Of a stretch of 39,077 bases of DNA, positions 28,139-35,758 are shown piece after piece (the first letter of the stretch is position 1; each line of letters begins with the position of its first letter). A program made the translations under genes and the position numbers. Source of the DNA: Acidimicrobiales bacterium (GTDB lineage: Bacteria > Actinomycetota > Acidimicrobiia > Acidimicrobiales > SHLQ01); assembly GCA_020628865.1 (NCBI GenBank), contig JAHDEJ010000003.1:175159-214235 (forward strand), read 5' to 3'. The notes under the pieces were generated by a model. That model had not been told where the DNA came from and did no database searches. It was given only the letters and a program-made list of their open reading frames with translations.

Positions 28139-29926
28139 GTGGAACCACAAGCGCTTCCAGGATTCGAACGTCCCGTCGCCCCGCGGCGGGACGTTCCGCG
28201 TCCGGAAGGGCGGGTGGTCCGGGTGCAGCCCGACATCACCTCGGTCACCGGGGCCTTCGACTATGAGGTTCCCACCGCCTGGGAAGCCGACGGACGCGCC
28301 GACCGGGTCGCCGTCGGCTCCATGGTGCGCGTGGACTTTTCGGGCCGCCGCACTGCCGGCTGGGTCGTCGACACCGACGTCGAGCCGACGGCCGACGTCG
28401 AGATTCGTCCGCTCACGAAGTGGTCCGGCGTCGGCCCACCGGCGGAACTCATCGAGCTTGCCGGGTGGGCGGCATGGCGATGGAACGGCCGCATCCCGCA
28501 CTTCCTCCGGGCTGCATCGCCACCACGCATGGTGCCGTCCGTGCGCGAACGTCCCCGAGCGCAACCTCCGGCCGCTGACCCCGGCCGCGTGGCCGCCTTC
28601 GACGGCCCACTCACGCTGGTTCGGACGACCCCGGCCGACACCGGGCTCGACCTGGCCGTGGCCGCAGCGTCGCTCGGCGGCGCGCTCATCCTGGTCCCCA
28701 CGATCGCCCGCAGGAGGGCCCTCGCCCGGTCGCTGCGGGACCTCGGCATCGACGTCGCCGAATACAACGACCAGTGGGAGCGAGCGGCCGGCGGGGCCGT
28801 CACCATCGGCACTCGACTCGCCGCGTGGGCGCCGACGCCCCGCCTGCAGTCGATCCTCGTCCTCGACGAACACGACAGCGCGTACAAGGAGGAACGAACC
28901 CCGGCCTGGAACGCTCGCGACGTCGCCATCGAACGCGCTCGACGCCTCGGGGTTCCCTGCGTCCTCGCCTCGTCCGCGCCATCGCTCGAAGCGCTGGAAC
29001 GGGCCGAACGCCGACTGGTCCCCGAGCGATCCAGCGAGCGCAACGGTTGGCCGCATCTTCACGTCGTCGACCTCCGGAAGAAGGACGTGCCGGGCCTGCT
29101 CACCGACGACATCGTCGATCTGGTCCGAGGCCCCGGCCCGATCGCCTGCATCCTCAACCGCAAGGGACGCGCCCGCATGCTGGCCTGCGCCACCTGCGCA
29201 TCTCTGGCCTCCTGCGCTGCATGCGCAGCTGCGCTGGGGCAGCCGGACGAGGAGCATCGGCTCGTCTGTTCCCGGTGCGGAACGGAACGCCCCGTGGTCT
29301 GCACGGAATGCGGGGGCACCCGGATGAAACTGGTCCGGCCCGGCATCGGTCGGATCGCCGAAGAGTTGCGTGCACTCGCAAAGCGGGACGTGCTCGAGAT
29401 CACCGCCGACACGCCCGAACGTGATCTCCGGGGCGACCGCCTCCTCATCGGCACCGAGGCGCTGCTGCATCGGCTCGAGCGCGCCACAGCGGTCATCTTC
29501 CTCGACTTCGATCAGGAGCTCGCCGTGCCCCGCTATCGCGCCGCGGAAGACGCCTTTGCGCTGCTGACGCTGGCGTCGAGGCTGGTGGGGCCGCGGGCCG
29601 ACGGGGGCCGGGTCGTCGTCCAGACACGCCGGCCCGAGGACATCGTGCTGGAGGCGGCCCTCCACGGCGATCCAGACCGCCTGGCGCGCGCCCAACGAGA
29701 CATCCGCATGGTCTTCTCCCAACCGCCATACGGTGCGTGGGCGCTCGTCTCCGGCGCCGGTGCGGCCGAGTTCGTGGACGCCCTGCCCGACACCGTCCGC
29801 ACGCTCCGCAACGACGACCGTTGGCGCCTCTCGGCGACCGACCACGAAACCCTGCTCGACGCCCTGGCATCCACGCCGCGTCCACCCGATCGGGTCCGCG
29901 TCGAGGTCGACCCCCTGGACGCCTGA
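28139..29926 (+). CDS. priA: PriA-like primosomal protein N', helicase motifs degenerate
   Basis: PriA restarts stalled replication forks. The 595-residue product keeps the N-terminal DNA-binding domain (DITSVTGAFDYEVP), an eight-cysteine zinc region near residues 345-395 (CATCASLASCAACA, then CSRCGTERPVVCTECGG) and a C-terminal domain. Walker A (GxTGSGKT) is missing; its place holds TTPADTGLDLAVAAA. Motif II DEEH is altered to DEHD. The protein therefore probably cannot hydrolyse ATP, a known trait of actinobacterial PriA, annotated as a probable replication restart protein. The GTG is chosen from the promoter-like TAGGGT; later in-frame starts are possible because the first 25 residues are not conserved. 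Confidence 0.88.
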   Translation: MEPQALPGFERPVAPRRDVPRPEGRVVRVQPDITSVTGAFDYEVPTAWEADGRADRVAVGSMVRVDFSGRRTAGWVVDTDVEPTADVEIRPLTKWSGVGPPAELIELAGWAAWRWNGRIPHFLRAASPPRMVPSVRERPRAQPPAADPGRVAAFDGPLTLVRTTPADTGLDLAVAAASLGGALILVPTIARRRALARSLRDLGIDVAEYNDQWERAAGGAVTIGTRLAAWAPTPRLQSILVLDEHDSAYKEERTPAWNARDVAIERARRLGVPCVLASSAPSLEALERAERRLVPERSSERNGWPHLHVVDLRKKDVPGLLTDDIVDLVRGPGPIACILNRKGRARMLACATCASLASCAACAAALGQPDEEHRLVCSRCGTERPVVCTECGGTRMKLVRPGIGRIAEELRALAKRDVLEITADTPERDLRGDRLLIGTEALLHRLERATAVIFLDFDQELAVPRYRAAEDAFALLTLASRLVGPRADGGRVVVQTRRPEDIVLEAALHGDPDRLARAQRDIRMVFSQPPYGAWALVSGAGAAEFVDALPDTVRTLRNDDRWRLSATDHETLLDALASTPRPPDRVRVEVDPLDA

Positions 29927-29941
29927 CCGCTGAGCCAGCGG
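29927..29941. promoter_or_regulatory. perfect 6-bp inverted repeat, operator or weak terminator
   Basis: CCGCTG-AGC-CAGCGG begins directly after the priA stop. A stem of six pairs closes a three-base loop, and no T-run follows, so an intrinsic terminator is unlikely. It covers roughly -39 to -25 of the next gene's start at 29966, the -35 area, so it could be a repressor or activator site. Confidence 0.45.
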
Positions 29942-29953
29942 ACCCGTTCGACC

Positions 29954-29959
29954 TACACT
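29954..29959 (+). promoter_or_regulatory. -10 box of the molybdopterin oxidoreductase gene, leaderless type
   Basis: TACACT lies exactly six bases before the ATG, which would make the mRNA leaderless. The inverted repeat just upstream covers the -35 position. Confidence 0.6.
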
Positions 29960-29965
29960 TCCGAC

Positions 29966-32017
29966 ATGGGAACGATTCAGGTACTCGGCACATGCCATCA
30001 CGACTGCCCCGACAGCTGTGGGTGGACGGCCACCGCCGAAGACGGTGTGCTCACGAACCTCAGAGGCAATCCTGAGCATCCCTTCTCCAAGGGCGAGCTG
30101 TGCCCCAAGGTGAACCGTTTCGTCCACCGGGTGAACGACCCGGATCGGCTCCTGCATCCGATGATTCGGACGGGGGAGAAGGGCGCAGGCGAGTTCCGGC
30201 AGGCGACGTGGTCCGAGGCACTCGACCACATCGTGACCGAGGTGAACGCTCGACGGGACCAGCATGGCGGCGAGACGATTCTGCCCTGGTGGAGCGCCGG
30301 CACCCAGGGCACCATTCAGCAGAGCGCCATCCATCCCCACTTCTTCCATCGCCTCGGCGCCATGGAGCAGGCCGGGAACGTCTGCGGCGCCGTCGCCGCA
30401 GTGGGTATGGCGGCAGCGTACGGCTCCACACGCGGGGCCGACCCGCTGCAGCTCGAGCATTCCGAACTGGTCATCCTCTGGGGCACGAACACCAGGCTCA
30501 CCAACCGCCACCTGTGGCCGACCGTTGAGCTCGCCCGCTCACGGGGAGCGAAGATCGTCGTCGTCGACCCGATGAAGACCATCACGGCGGACGCGGCCGA
30601 CCAGCACATTCAGCCGCTGCCGGGCACCGACATGGCGCTCATCCTGGCGATGATGCACGTGCTCATCGACGAGGATCTCCTCGACCATGCGTACATCGCC
30701 GATCACTCCGTCGGATTCGACGAACTGGCTGCTTCGGTGAACGACCGCACGCCCGAGTGGGCGGCACCGCTGTGCGGTCTCGACGCCGACACGATCCGTA
30801 CCTTCGCCCGGAGCTACGGCTCGACCCAGGCGGCGATGATCCGCGGTCTCGTCGGCGCGGAACACCATGCGCACGGCGGTTCCGTCTTTCGATCGTTGTC
30901 GCTGCTGCCGGTGCTCACGGGGGCGTGGCGCCATCGGGGCGGCGGCATGGCTCGCAGCGTCGGGGCGTGGCAGGAACTCGCCGACGTCGACTACGGCGTG
31001 TTCTCGCCGCCGACGATGGCCGCCGAGCCGCGCCGGTCCTACCTGCAACCCCAGCTCGGACAGGCGCTGACCGATCCGACCATGGACCCGCCCGTCACCG
31101 TGCTGTTCGCGTGGAGCGGCAACCCGGCACTCTCCATGCCCAACACCGGCGCCGTCGAGGCCGGGCTGCGCCGCACCGACCTCTTCACCGTCGTCTCCGA
31201 GCAGTTCATGACCGACACGGCCCGCTTCGCCGATGTCGTCCTTCCCGCAGCCATGCAGACGGAGACCCTCGACATCGTTCCCTCCTGGGGGCACCTGTGG
31301 CTCGGATGGAACGAACCCGCAACGCCGCCCATGGGCGAGGCCGTATCGAACACCGAACTCTTCCGACGGCTCGCCGCCGCGTTCGACTTCAACGAGCCAG
31401 AGCTCCATCTGGACGACGAGGACCTCATCGAACTGGCCCTCCACCCCGACGTGGACCGGAGCGAGCTCAGAACCAACGGCTTCGTGCGAATCCGCGACAC
31501 GGACGACCTCATGCCATACGCGGACGGAGGCTTCGCCACGGCGAGCGGGAAGGCCGAGTTCGCAAGTGACGCGATGGAAGCCATCGGTCAGCCGCGCGTG
31601 CCCACCTGGACGCCAACGCCGGAGGGCGCTGGATCCGAGCTGATGGAACGATTCCCGCTGATGCTCACCACGCCGAAGAAGCAGCCGAGGTTCCTCAACA
31701 CCTCGTACTCGATGCTGGAAGCCCACCACAGCCGGGAGAAGGGGCCGTTCATCGAGCTCGACGCCGCCGACGCCGCGGCCCGGGGGCTCGCCGACGGCGA
31801 TACGGCGACGGCGTTCAACGACCGCGGTCGGATCACGTTGACGGTGCAGATCTCCGAACGTCTCCGACCCGGGTTGGCCGCCATCGCGTGGGGTTGGGTG
31901 GGCGACGCCTACGGAGGCACGCCGGCCAACGGGCTCACGAACGACGCCACCACCGACATCGGCGGCGGTGCCGCCTACGGCGACACGCTGGTTCAGGTGG
32001 AGCCGGCCGCCGTCTGA
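29966..32017 (+). CDS. molybdopterin oxidoreductase of the DMSO reductase family, substrate unknown
   Basis: The 683-residue protein belongs to the bis-MGD superfamily that includes formate dehydrogenase, nitrate reductase and DMSO reductase. A 4Fe-4S ligand set is visible at C10, C14, C18 and C46 (C-x3-C-x3-C, then C-P-K). The likely molybdenum ligand is C140 in GNVCG, with GTNTRLTNRH and VVDPMKTITAD following. The C-terminal molydopterin-dinucleotide-binding domain is present (PLMLTTPKKQPRFLNTSY, ARGLADGD). No signal peptide, electron-transfer subunit or chaperone gene is near, so it is a cytoplasmic, solitary enzyme. I infer that it uses a soluble donor or acceptor. The substrate cannot be told. 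Its last 25 bases overlap the end of a minus-strand gene. Confidence 0.9.
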   Translation: MGTIQVLGTCHHDCPDSCGWTATAEDGVLTNLRGNPEHPFSKGELCPKVNRFVHRVNDPDRLLHPMIRTGEKGAGEFRQATWSEALDHIVTEVNARRDQHGGETILPWWSAGTQGTIQQSAIHPHFFHRLGAMEQAGNVCGAVAAVGMAAAYGSTRGADPLQLEHSELVILWGTNTRLTNRHLWPTVELARSRGAKIVVVDPMKTITADAADQHIQPLPGTDMALILAMMHVLIDEDLLDHAYIADHSVGFDELAASVNDRTPEWAAPLCGLDADTIRTFARSYGSTQAAMIRGLVGAEHHAHGGSVFRSLSLLPVLTGAWRHRGGGMARSVGAWQELADVDYGVFSPPTMAAEPRRSYLQPQLGQALTDPTMDPPVTVLFAWSGNPALSMPNTGAVEAGLRRTDLFTVVSEQFMTDTARFADVVLPAAMQTETLDIVPSWGHLWLGWNEPATPPMGEAVSNTELFRRLAAAFDFNEPELHLDDEDLIELALHPDVDRSELRTNGFVRIRDTDDLMPYADGGFATASGKAEFASDAMEAIGQPRVPTWTPTPEGAGSELMERFPLMLTTPKKQPRFLNTSYSMLEAHHSREKGPFIELDAADAAARGLADGDTATAFNDRGRITLTVQISERLRPGLAAIAWGWVGDAYGGTPANGLTNDATTDIGGGAAYGDTLVQVEPAAV

Positions 32018-32532
32018 CGGGCCTGGCGCCTCGCCTCGGCCACGGCGATGGACGCGGCCACGCCGACGTTGAGCGAGCCGACCTTGCCCATTTGCGGGAT
32101 GTAGCCGACTGCGTCGCAGAGCGGGAACATCTCCTTGCTCAGTCCGCGATCCTCGTGACCCACGACGAGGCAGACATCGCCCGCCATCTCCACCGACTCC
32201 AGGGGAACGGCTTCGTCAGCCAACTCGATACCGACGATCGTGAAGCCGGCCGATCGGGCCAACGCAGCCGCCTCGGTCGGCGTTTCGACCGCCGTCCACT
32301 CGACGTAGCGCTGCGTTCCCATCGCCGTCTTGTTGGTCTTGGCGTGGTTCGGCGATTCGGTCGCGCCCACGAGCCAGAGCTGGTCGACGCCGAGGGCGGC
32401 CGAGGTCCGCAGGATGGTCCCGACGTTGTAGGGCGTCTGCACCGAGTCGAGAATCAGCGACACCCGCTGGGTGGTCTGTCGGCGCCAGTCACGGTGCAGG
32501 CGCTTGAGTCCGGTCGGATCGAGGTTCTTCAT
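31993..32532 (-). CDS. TrmH/SpoU-family RNA 2'-O-methyltransferase
   Basis: This 179-residue SPOUT enzyme transfers a methyl group from SAM to ribose 2'-OH of rRNA or tRNA. The three family motifs are in place: YNVGTILRTSAALGV (motif 1 with Asn and Arg), LVVGHEDRGLS (motif 2), and IPQMGKVGSLNVGVAASIAV (motif 3, with the trefoil knot). It lacks the N-terminal substrate domain of rRNA enzymes and is close to TrmH-like short forms; the target is unknown. The start overlaps the stop of the upstream methyltransferase (ATGA), so both are co-translated. Its stop lies inside the end of the convergent oxidoreductase gene. Confidence 0.9.
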   Translation of the reverse strand: MKNLDPTGLKRLHRDWRRQTTQRVSLILDSVQTPYNVGTILRTSAALGVDQLWLVGATESPNHAKTNKTAMGTQRYVEWTAVETPTEAAALARSAGFTIVGIELADEAVPLESVEMAGDVCLVVGHEDRGLSKEMFPLCDAVGYIPQMGKVGSLNVGVAASIAVAEARRQARQTAAGST

Positions 32533-33143
32533 GTGGTGCCCACCGTCGTTTCGAGGATTCGATAGCCCTTCCGCGAGCTGAGACGAGTCGTCGGCCAACC
32601 CTGGTCGGTCATCCACGTCGCCAGGCTGTCGCTCCCGAGATGCTTCTGGACCACCATCCACGCACACCCGCCGGGGGAGAGCCTTGGGATCCACTCGGCA
32701 AGCAGACCGTGCAGGGCCTGTTTGCCGATACGAATCGGCGGGTTCGAGACGATCAGGTCGAAGCGCTGGTCGGCCGGAACCTCCGCACCGGTGACGAAGC
32801 TGGCGGTCTCGATGCCGTTGGCATCGGCGTTCTCGCGAGCGAGGGCGAGCGCCCGCTCGTTCACGTCGACACCGAAGACCGCAGCCCCAGGTGCCCGCCG
32901 GGCCATGGTGAGCGCGATGGGGCCATAGCCACAGCCCAGGTCGAGCACGCTCGTTGTTTCGTCCGGCACCGGTGGCATCTCCTGCAGGAGATAGCGGGTG
33001 CCGGGGTCGACCCGACCGGCCGAGAACACACCACTGTCGGTATGGAGCTCGAGAAACACATCGGCGAGAGACAGCTCGATCTGCTGTCGGTTCGACCCAA
33101 CCGAGGGCTGGGCGTCGAAGTAGTGGGAACCTTCCGAACTCAC
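32529..33143 (-). CDS. class I SAM-dependent methyltransferase, RsmC-like (MTS domain)
   Basis: The 204-residue protein carries an MTS-type methyltransferase fold: SAM motif VLDLGCGYGPIALTMA, FGVDVNERALALARENA, and the catalytic SNPPIRIGKQAL, as in 16S rRNA guanine methyltransferases of the RsmC/RlmG group. The N-terminal pseudo-domain of RsmC is absent. I use GTG at 33143, since TACCGT lies exactly six bases before it on this strand; ATG at 33167 would give 212 residues but would face the def start directly. The methylated site is unknown. It is translated ahead of the TrmH-family gene. Confidence 0.88.
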   Translation of the reverse strand: MSSEGSHYFDAQPSVGSNRQQIELSLADVFLELHTDSGVFSAGRVDPGTRYLLQEMPPVPDETTSVLDLGCGYGPIALTMARRAPGAAVFGVDVNERALALARENADANGIETASFVTGAEVPADQRFDLIVSNPPIRIGKQALHGLLAEWIPRLSPGGCAWMVVQKHLGSDSLATWMTDQGWPTTRLSSRKGYRILETTVGTT

Positions 33144-33149
33144 CCCGTA

Positions 33150-33159
33150 ACGGTATCCT
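33150..33159. promoter_or_regulatory. overlapping divergent -10 boxes of def and the methyltransferase
   Basis: On the plus strand TATCCT (33154-33159) lies six bases before the def ATG. On the minus strand TACCGT (33155-33150) lies six bases before the methyltransferase GTG. The two hexamers share bases 33154-33155, and the two start codons are only 22 bases apart. Two polymerases could not occupy both at once. Confidence 0.6.
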
Positions 33160-33165
33160 GAGGAC

Positions 33166-33738
33166 ATGAGCGCGCCGTACCGAATCCGACACTACGGTGA
33201 CCCCGTCCTGAAGCAGGTCGCCAAAGAGGTCACCGAGATCGACGGTGCACTGGTGCGTCTCGTCGACGACATGCTCGAGACCATGTACGAAGAGCCCGGC
33301 ATCGGCCTTGCGGCTCCGCAGGTCGGCGTGCGCAAGCGGCTCTTCGTCTACGACATGTACGCCGGCGAGGACCCGAAAGCGATCATCAACCCCGAGATCG
33401 TCGAGTCCGACGGCGAGTGGGAGTTCGACGAGGGCTGTCTCTCGGTTCCCGGTCTGTCCTGGAACATCGTCCGTCCCAAGACCGTGCACCTCATCGGTCT
33501 GGACCTCGACGGCAACGAACTGTCGATCGAAGCCGACGAGCTCGAGGCTCGCGTCTTCCAACACGAGCTCGACCACCTCAACGGGGTCCTGCTCATCGAG
33601 CGGTTGGACGACGAGCAGCGCAAGGAAGCCATGAAGGTCCTCCGCGAGCGGGCGGAAGCCGGCGATTCTGCGGCCAGCCGCCTTGGCGCCGACCTCGGCA
33701 TCGAGGTGCCCCGTTCCGGTGGCCTGAGCCTTCCCTGA
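33166..33738 (+). CDS. def: peptide deformylase
   Basis: Def removes the formyl group from new proteins. The 190-residue product has the three motifs GIGLAAPQVG, EGCLSVPG and QHELDHLNG, whose Cys and two His bind iron, with the catalytic Glu in HELDH. The C-terminal tail is longer than in E. coli, as in actinobacteria. The start is supported by the -10 box TATCCT six bases upstream. It forms the usual def-fmt pair. Confidence 0.97.
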   Translation: MSAPYRIRHYGDPVLKQVAKEVTEIDGALVRLVDDMLETMYEEPGIGLAAPQVGVRKRLFVYDMYAGEDPKAIINPEIVESDGEWEFDEGCLSVPGLSWNIVRPKTVHLIGLDLDGNELSIEADELEARVFQHELDHLNGVLLIERLDDEQRKEAMKVLRERAEAGDSAASRLGADLGIEVPRSGGLSLP

Positions 33739-33745
33739 TCGTCCG

Positions 33746-34627
33746 ATGAGCCTCGCCCCCATGCCGGAGACCGTCCGGCGGGTCGCCTTCCTGGGCACGC
33801 CAGCCATCGCGGTGCCCGCACTCGTGGCGCTCGTGGAGGCCGGATACGAGGTCCCGATCGTCGTCTCCGGCGCCGACAAGCGGCGCGGCCGGGGCCGCTC
33901 CACCTCGCCGACACCCGTCAAGGAGCGGGCGCTCGAACTCGGCCTCATCGTGGACACCGACGTCGAAGCCGTGCTGGATCACGACGTCGACCTCGCCGTC
34001 GTCGTCGCCTTCGGTCAGCTCATCCGCCCCCACGTTCTGGCGGAGGTCCCGATGGTGAACATCCACTTCTCACCGCTCCCGCTCTGGCGCGGGGCCGCTC
34101 CCATCGAGCGAGCGATTCTCGCCGGCGACACGGAGACCGCGGTGGTCATCATGACCGTCGCGGAGGGCCTCGACGAAGGCAACGTGCATCGCAGCGTGAC
34201 GGTGCCGATGGCCACCACCGACACCACCGGCAGCCTGTGGGCCGAGCTGAGCGTGATCGGCGCCGAGCTGCTCGTGGAAACGCTCGAGGCCGGCCTCGAC
34301 GCTGGTGCTCCGCAGGAGGGCGATGTCGTCTACGCCCACAAGCTGTCCTCCGAGGACCGACGGATCGACTGGAGCAAGTCCGCCGTGCAGGTCGATCGAG
34401 TCGTTCGCGTCGGCGGCGCTTGGACCACCTTCCGGGGCGAGCGCTTCAAGATCCACGAGGTCGAGGTGATCGATGGTTCTGGTTCACCCGGGCTGCTCGA
34501 GGCCGACGCAGTGCTCACACCGGACGGTGCGATCCGGCTCGTCACCGTGCAGCCGGCCGGAAAGCCACGCCTCGGAGCCCAGGACTGGCTCAACGGCGCG
34601 CAGGCCGACGGCGAGTCGTTCGAGTGA
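33746..34627 (+). CDS. fmt: methionyl-tRNA formyltransferase
   Basis: Fmt formylates initiator Met-tRNA. The 293-residue product has GTPAIAVPALVALV, the catalytic Asn-His in VNIHFSPLPLWRGAAPIE, the Asp loop GLDEGNV, and a C-terminal OB-like domain (GERFKIHEVEV). All catalytic residues are present. The start ATG lies seven bases after the def stop with no ribosome site; ATG at 33761 (MPETVRRVAF) would also fit. Ends in a four-base overlap with rsmB. Confidence 0.96.
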   Translation: MSLAPMPETVRRVAFLGTPAIAVPALVALVEAGYEVPIVVSGADKRRGRGRSTSPTPVKERALELGLIVDTDVEAVLDHDVDLAVVVAFGQLIRPHVLAEVPMVNIHFSPLPLWRGAAPIERAILAGDTETAVVIMTVAEGLDEGNVHRSVTVPMATTDTTGSLWAELSVIGAELLVETLEAGLDAGAPQEGDVVYAHKLSSEDRRIDWSKSAVQVDRVVRVGGAWTTFRGERFKIHEVEVIDGSGSPGLLEADAVLTPDGAIRLVTVQPAGKPRLGAQDWLNGAQADGESFE

Positions 34628-35751
34628 GCGACAGCGGTGTTGCCGCCCGTCGGCTGGCCATCGATGCGCTCGAACGCATCGATCGTGATGGCGCCTATGC
34701 AAACCTGCTCCTGCCGCAGCTGCTGACCGAGTCCGAACTCGACGAACGGGACCGAGGATTCGTGACCGAGCTCGTCTACGGATCCACCCGAATGCGGCGA
34801 GCGCTCGACCATGTGATCGCCCGTCATCTGATGCGCGACGACGTGGAGCCACGAGTACGAGCGGCGCTACGGATCGGGGCATATCAGCTGCTCTTCCTGC
34901 GTACGCCGGCACATGCGGCGGTCGATGCCACCGTCGGCGCCACGCCAAAACGGGCCCGTGGGTTCGTGAATGCCGTGCTGCGCAAGGTCGGCCGGGACTC
35001 CGCCGAGATCGACTGGCCGAACGACGGGATCCGGTTGAGCTACCCGACATGGATGCTGACTCGACTGACGGAAGACCTCGGCGAGCGGGCCGTTCCGGTG
35101 CTTGCCGCAATGAACGAGGCCGCCGTGGTGCACACGCGTGCCGACGGCTACCGCCAGGATCTGGCGTCCCAGGAGGTCGCCGCGTTGGTGGCCTCTGCAC
35201 ATGGCGATCTGGTGATCGATCTCTGCGCCGCCCCCGGCGGCAAGTCCACCCACATCGCCGGACGGGGAGCGACGGTCATCGGTGTCGACCTCCACGAGCA
35301 TCGGGCCGGGCTGATCGCGCAAGCCGCAGCCGACACGGCGTCGTCGGTTCTGCCGATGACCGCAGACTCGACCAACCCGCCCCTTCGGCCGGGATGCGCC
35401 GACGCCGTGCTGGTCGACGCTCCATGTTCTGGGCTCGGGTCGTTGCGGCGTCGCCCCGACGCGCGCTGGCGGATCGAGGCGTCCGACGTGGGTGCGCTCG
35501 CCGAGCTCCAGTTCGCCCTCGTCCGTTCTGCGACGACGCTCGTGCGACCCGGCGGTCAGGTCGTGTTCAGTGTGTGCACACTGACGGATGCCGAATCGCT
35601 CGGGGTCGACCAGCGCATCGAATCCGAACTGCCGGAGCTCGTGCCGGAGCCGTTGTCGGCACCGTGGGAACCCCACGGCCGCGGCGGCCGGCTCCTGCCG
35701 GACACGTTCGCCGGCGACGGTATGACCGCGTTCTCCTACCGCCGAGCCTGA
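34624..35751 (+). CDS. rsmB: 16S rRNA m5C967 methyltransferase RsmB/Fmu
   Basis: RsmB methylates cytosine 967 of 16S rRNA. The 375-residue product has a NusB-like N-terminal RNA-binding domain (ARRLAIDALERIDRDGAYAN, GFVTELVYG) and a methyltransferase domain with DLCAAPGGKSTHIA (SAM), VDAPCSGLGSLRRRPDARWR with the first Cys and SVCTLTDAE with the catalytic Cys. The E. coli STCS site is changed to SVCT, keeping Cys. The GTG overlaps the fmt stop (GTGA). It ends seven bases from the convergent acyl-CoA dehydrogenase. Confidence 0.95.
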   Translation: MSDSGVAARRLAIDALERIDRDGAYANLLLPQLLTESELDERDRGFVTELVYGSTRMRRALDHVIARHLMRDDVEPRVRAALRIGAYQLLFLRTPAHAAVDATVGATPKRARGFVNAVLRKVGRDSAEIDWPNDGIRLSYPTWMLTRLTEDLGERAVPVLAAMNEAAVVHTRADGYRQDLASQEVAALVASAHGDLVIDLCAAPGGKSTHIAGRGATVIGVDLHEHRAGLIAQAAADTASSVLPMTADSTNPPLRPGCADAVLVDAPCSGLGSLRRRPDARWRIEASDVGALAELQFALVRSATTLVRPGGQVVFSVCTLTDAESLGVDQRIESELPELVPEPLSAPWEPHGRGGRLLPDTFAGDGMTAFSYRRA

Positions 35752-35758
35752 CAGCCTC

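Noticed and set aside
28150-28180. tRNA-like T-loop (GATTCGAAC) near the start of priA
   Set aside because: No matching T-stem, acceptor stem or anticodon arm can be drawn on either strand; the bases code for the N-terminus of PriA.
32533-33957. Minus-strand frame fusing both methyltransferases with the def region
   Set aside because: The TrmH-family gene clearly starts at its own ATG (32532) overlapping the preceding stop; the upstream part of the frame is a shadow of def and fmt.
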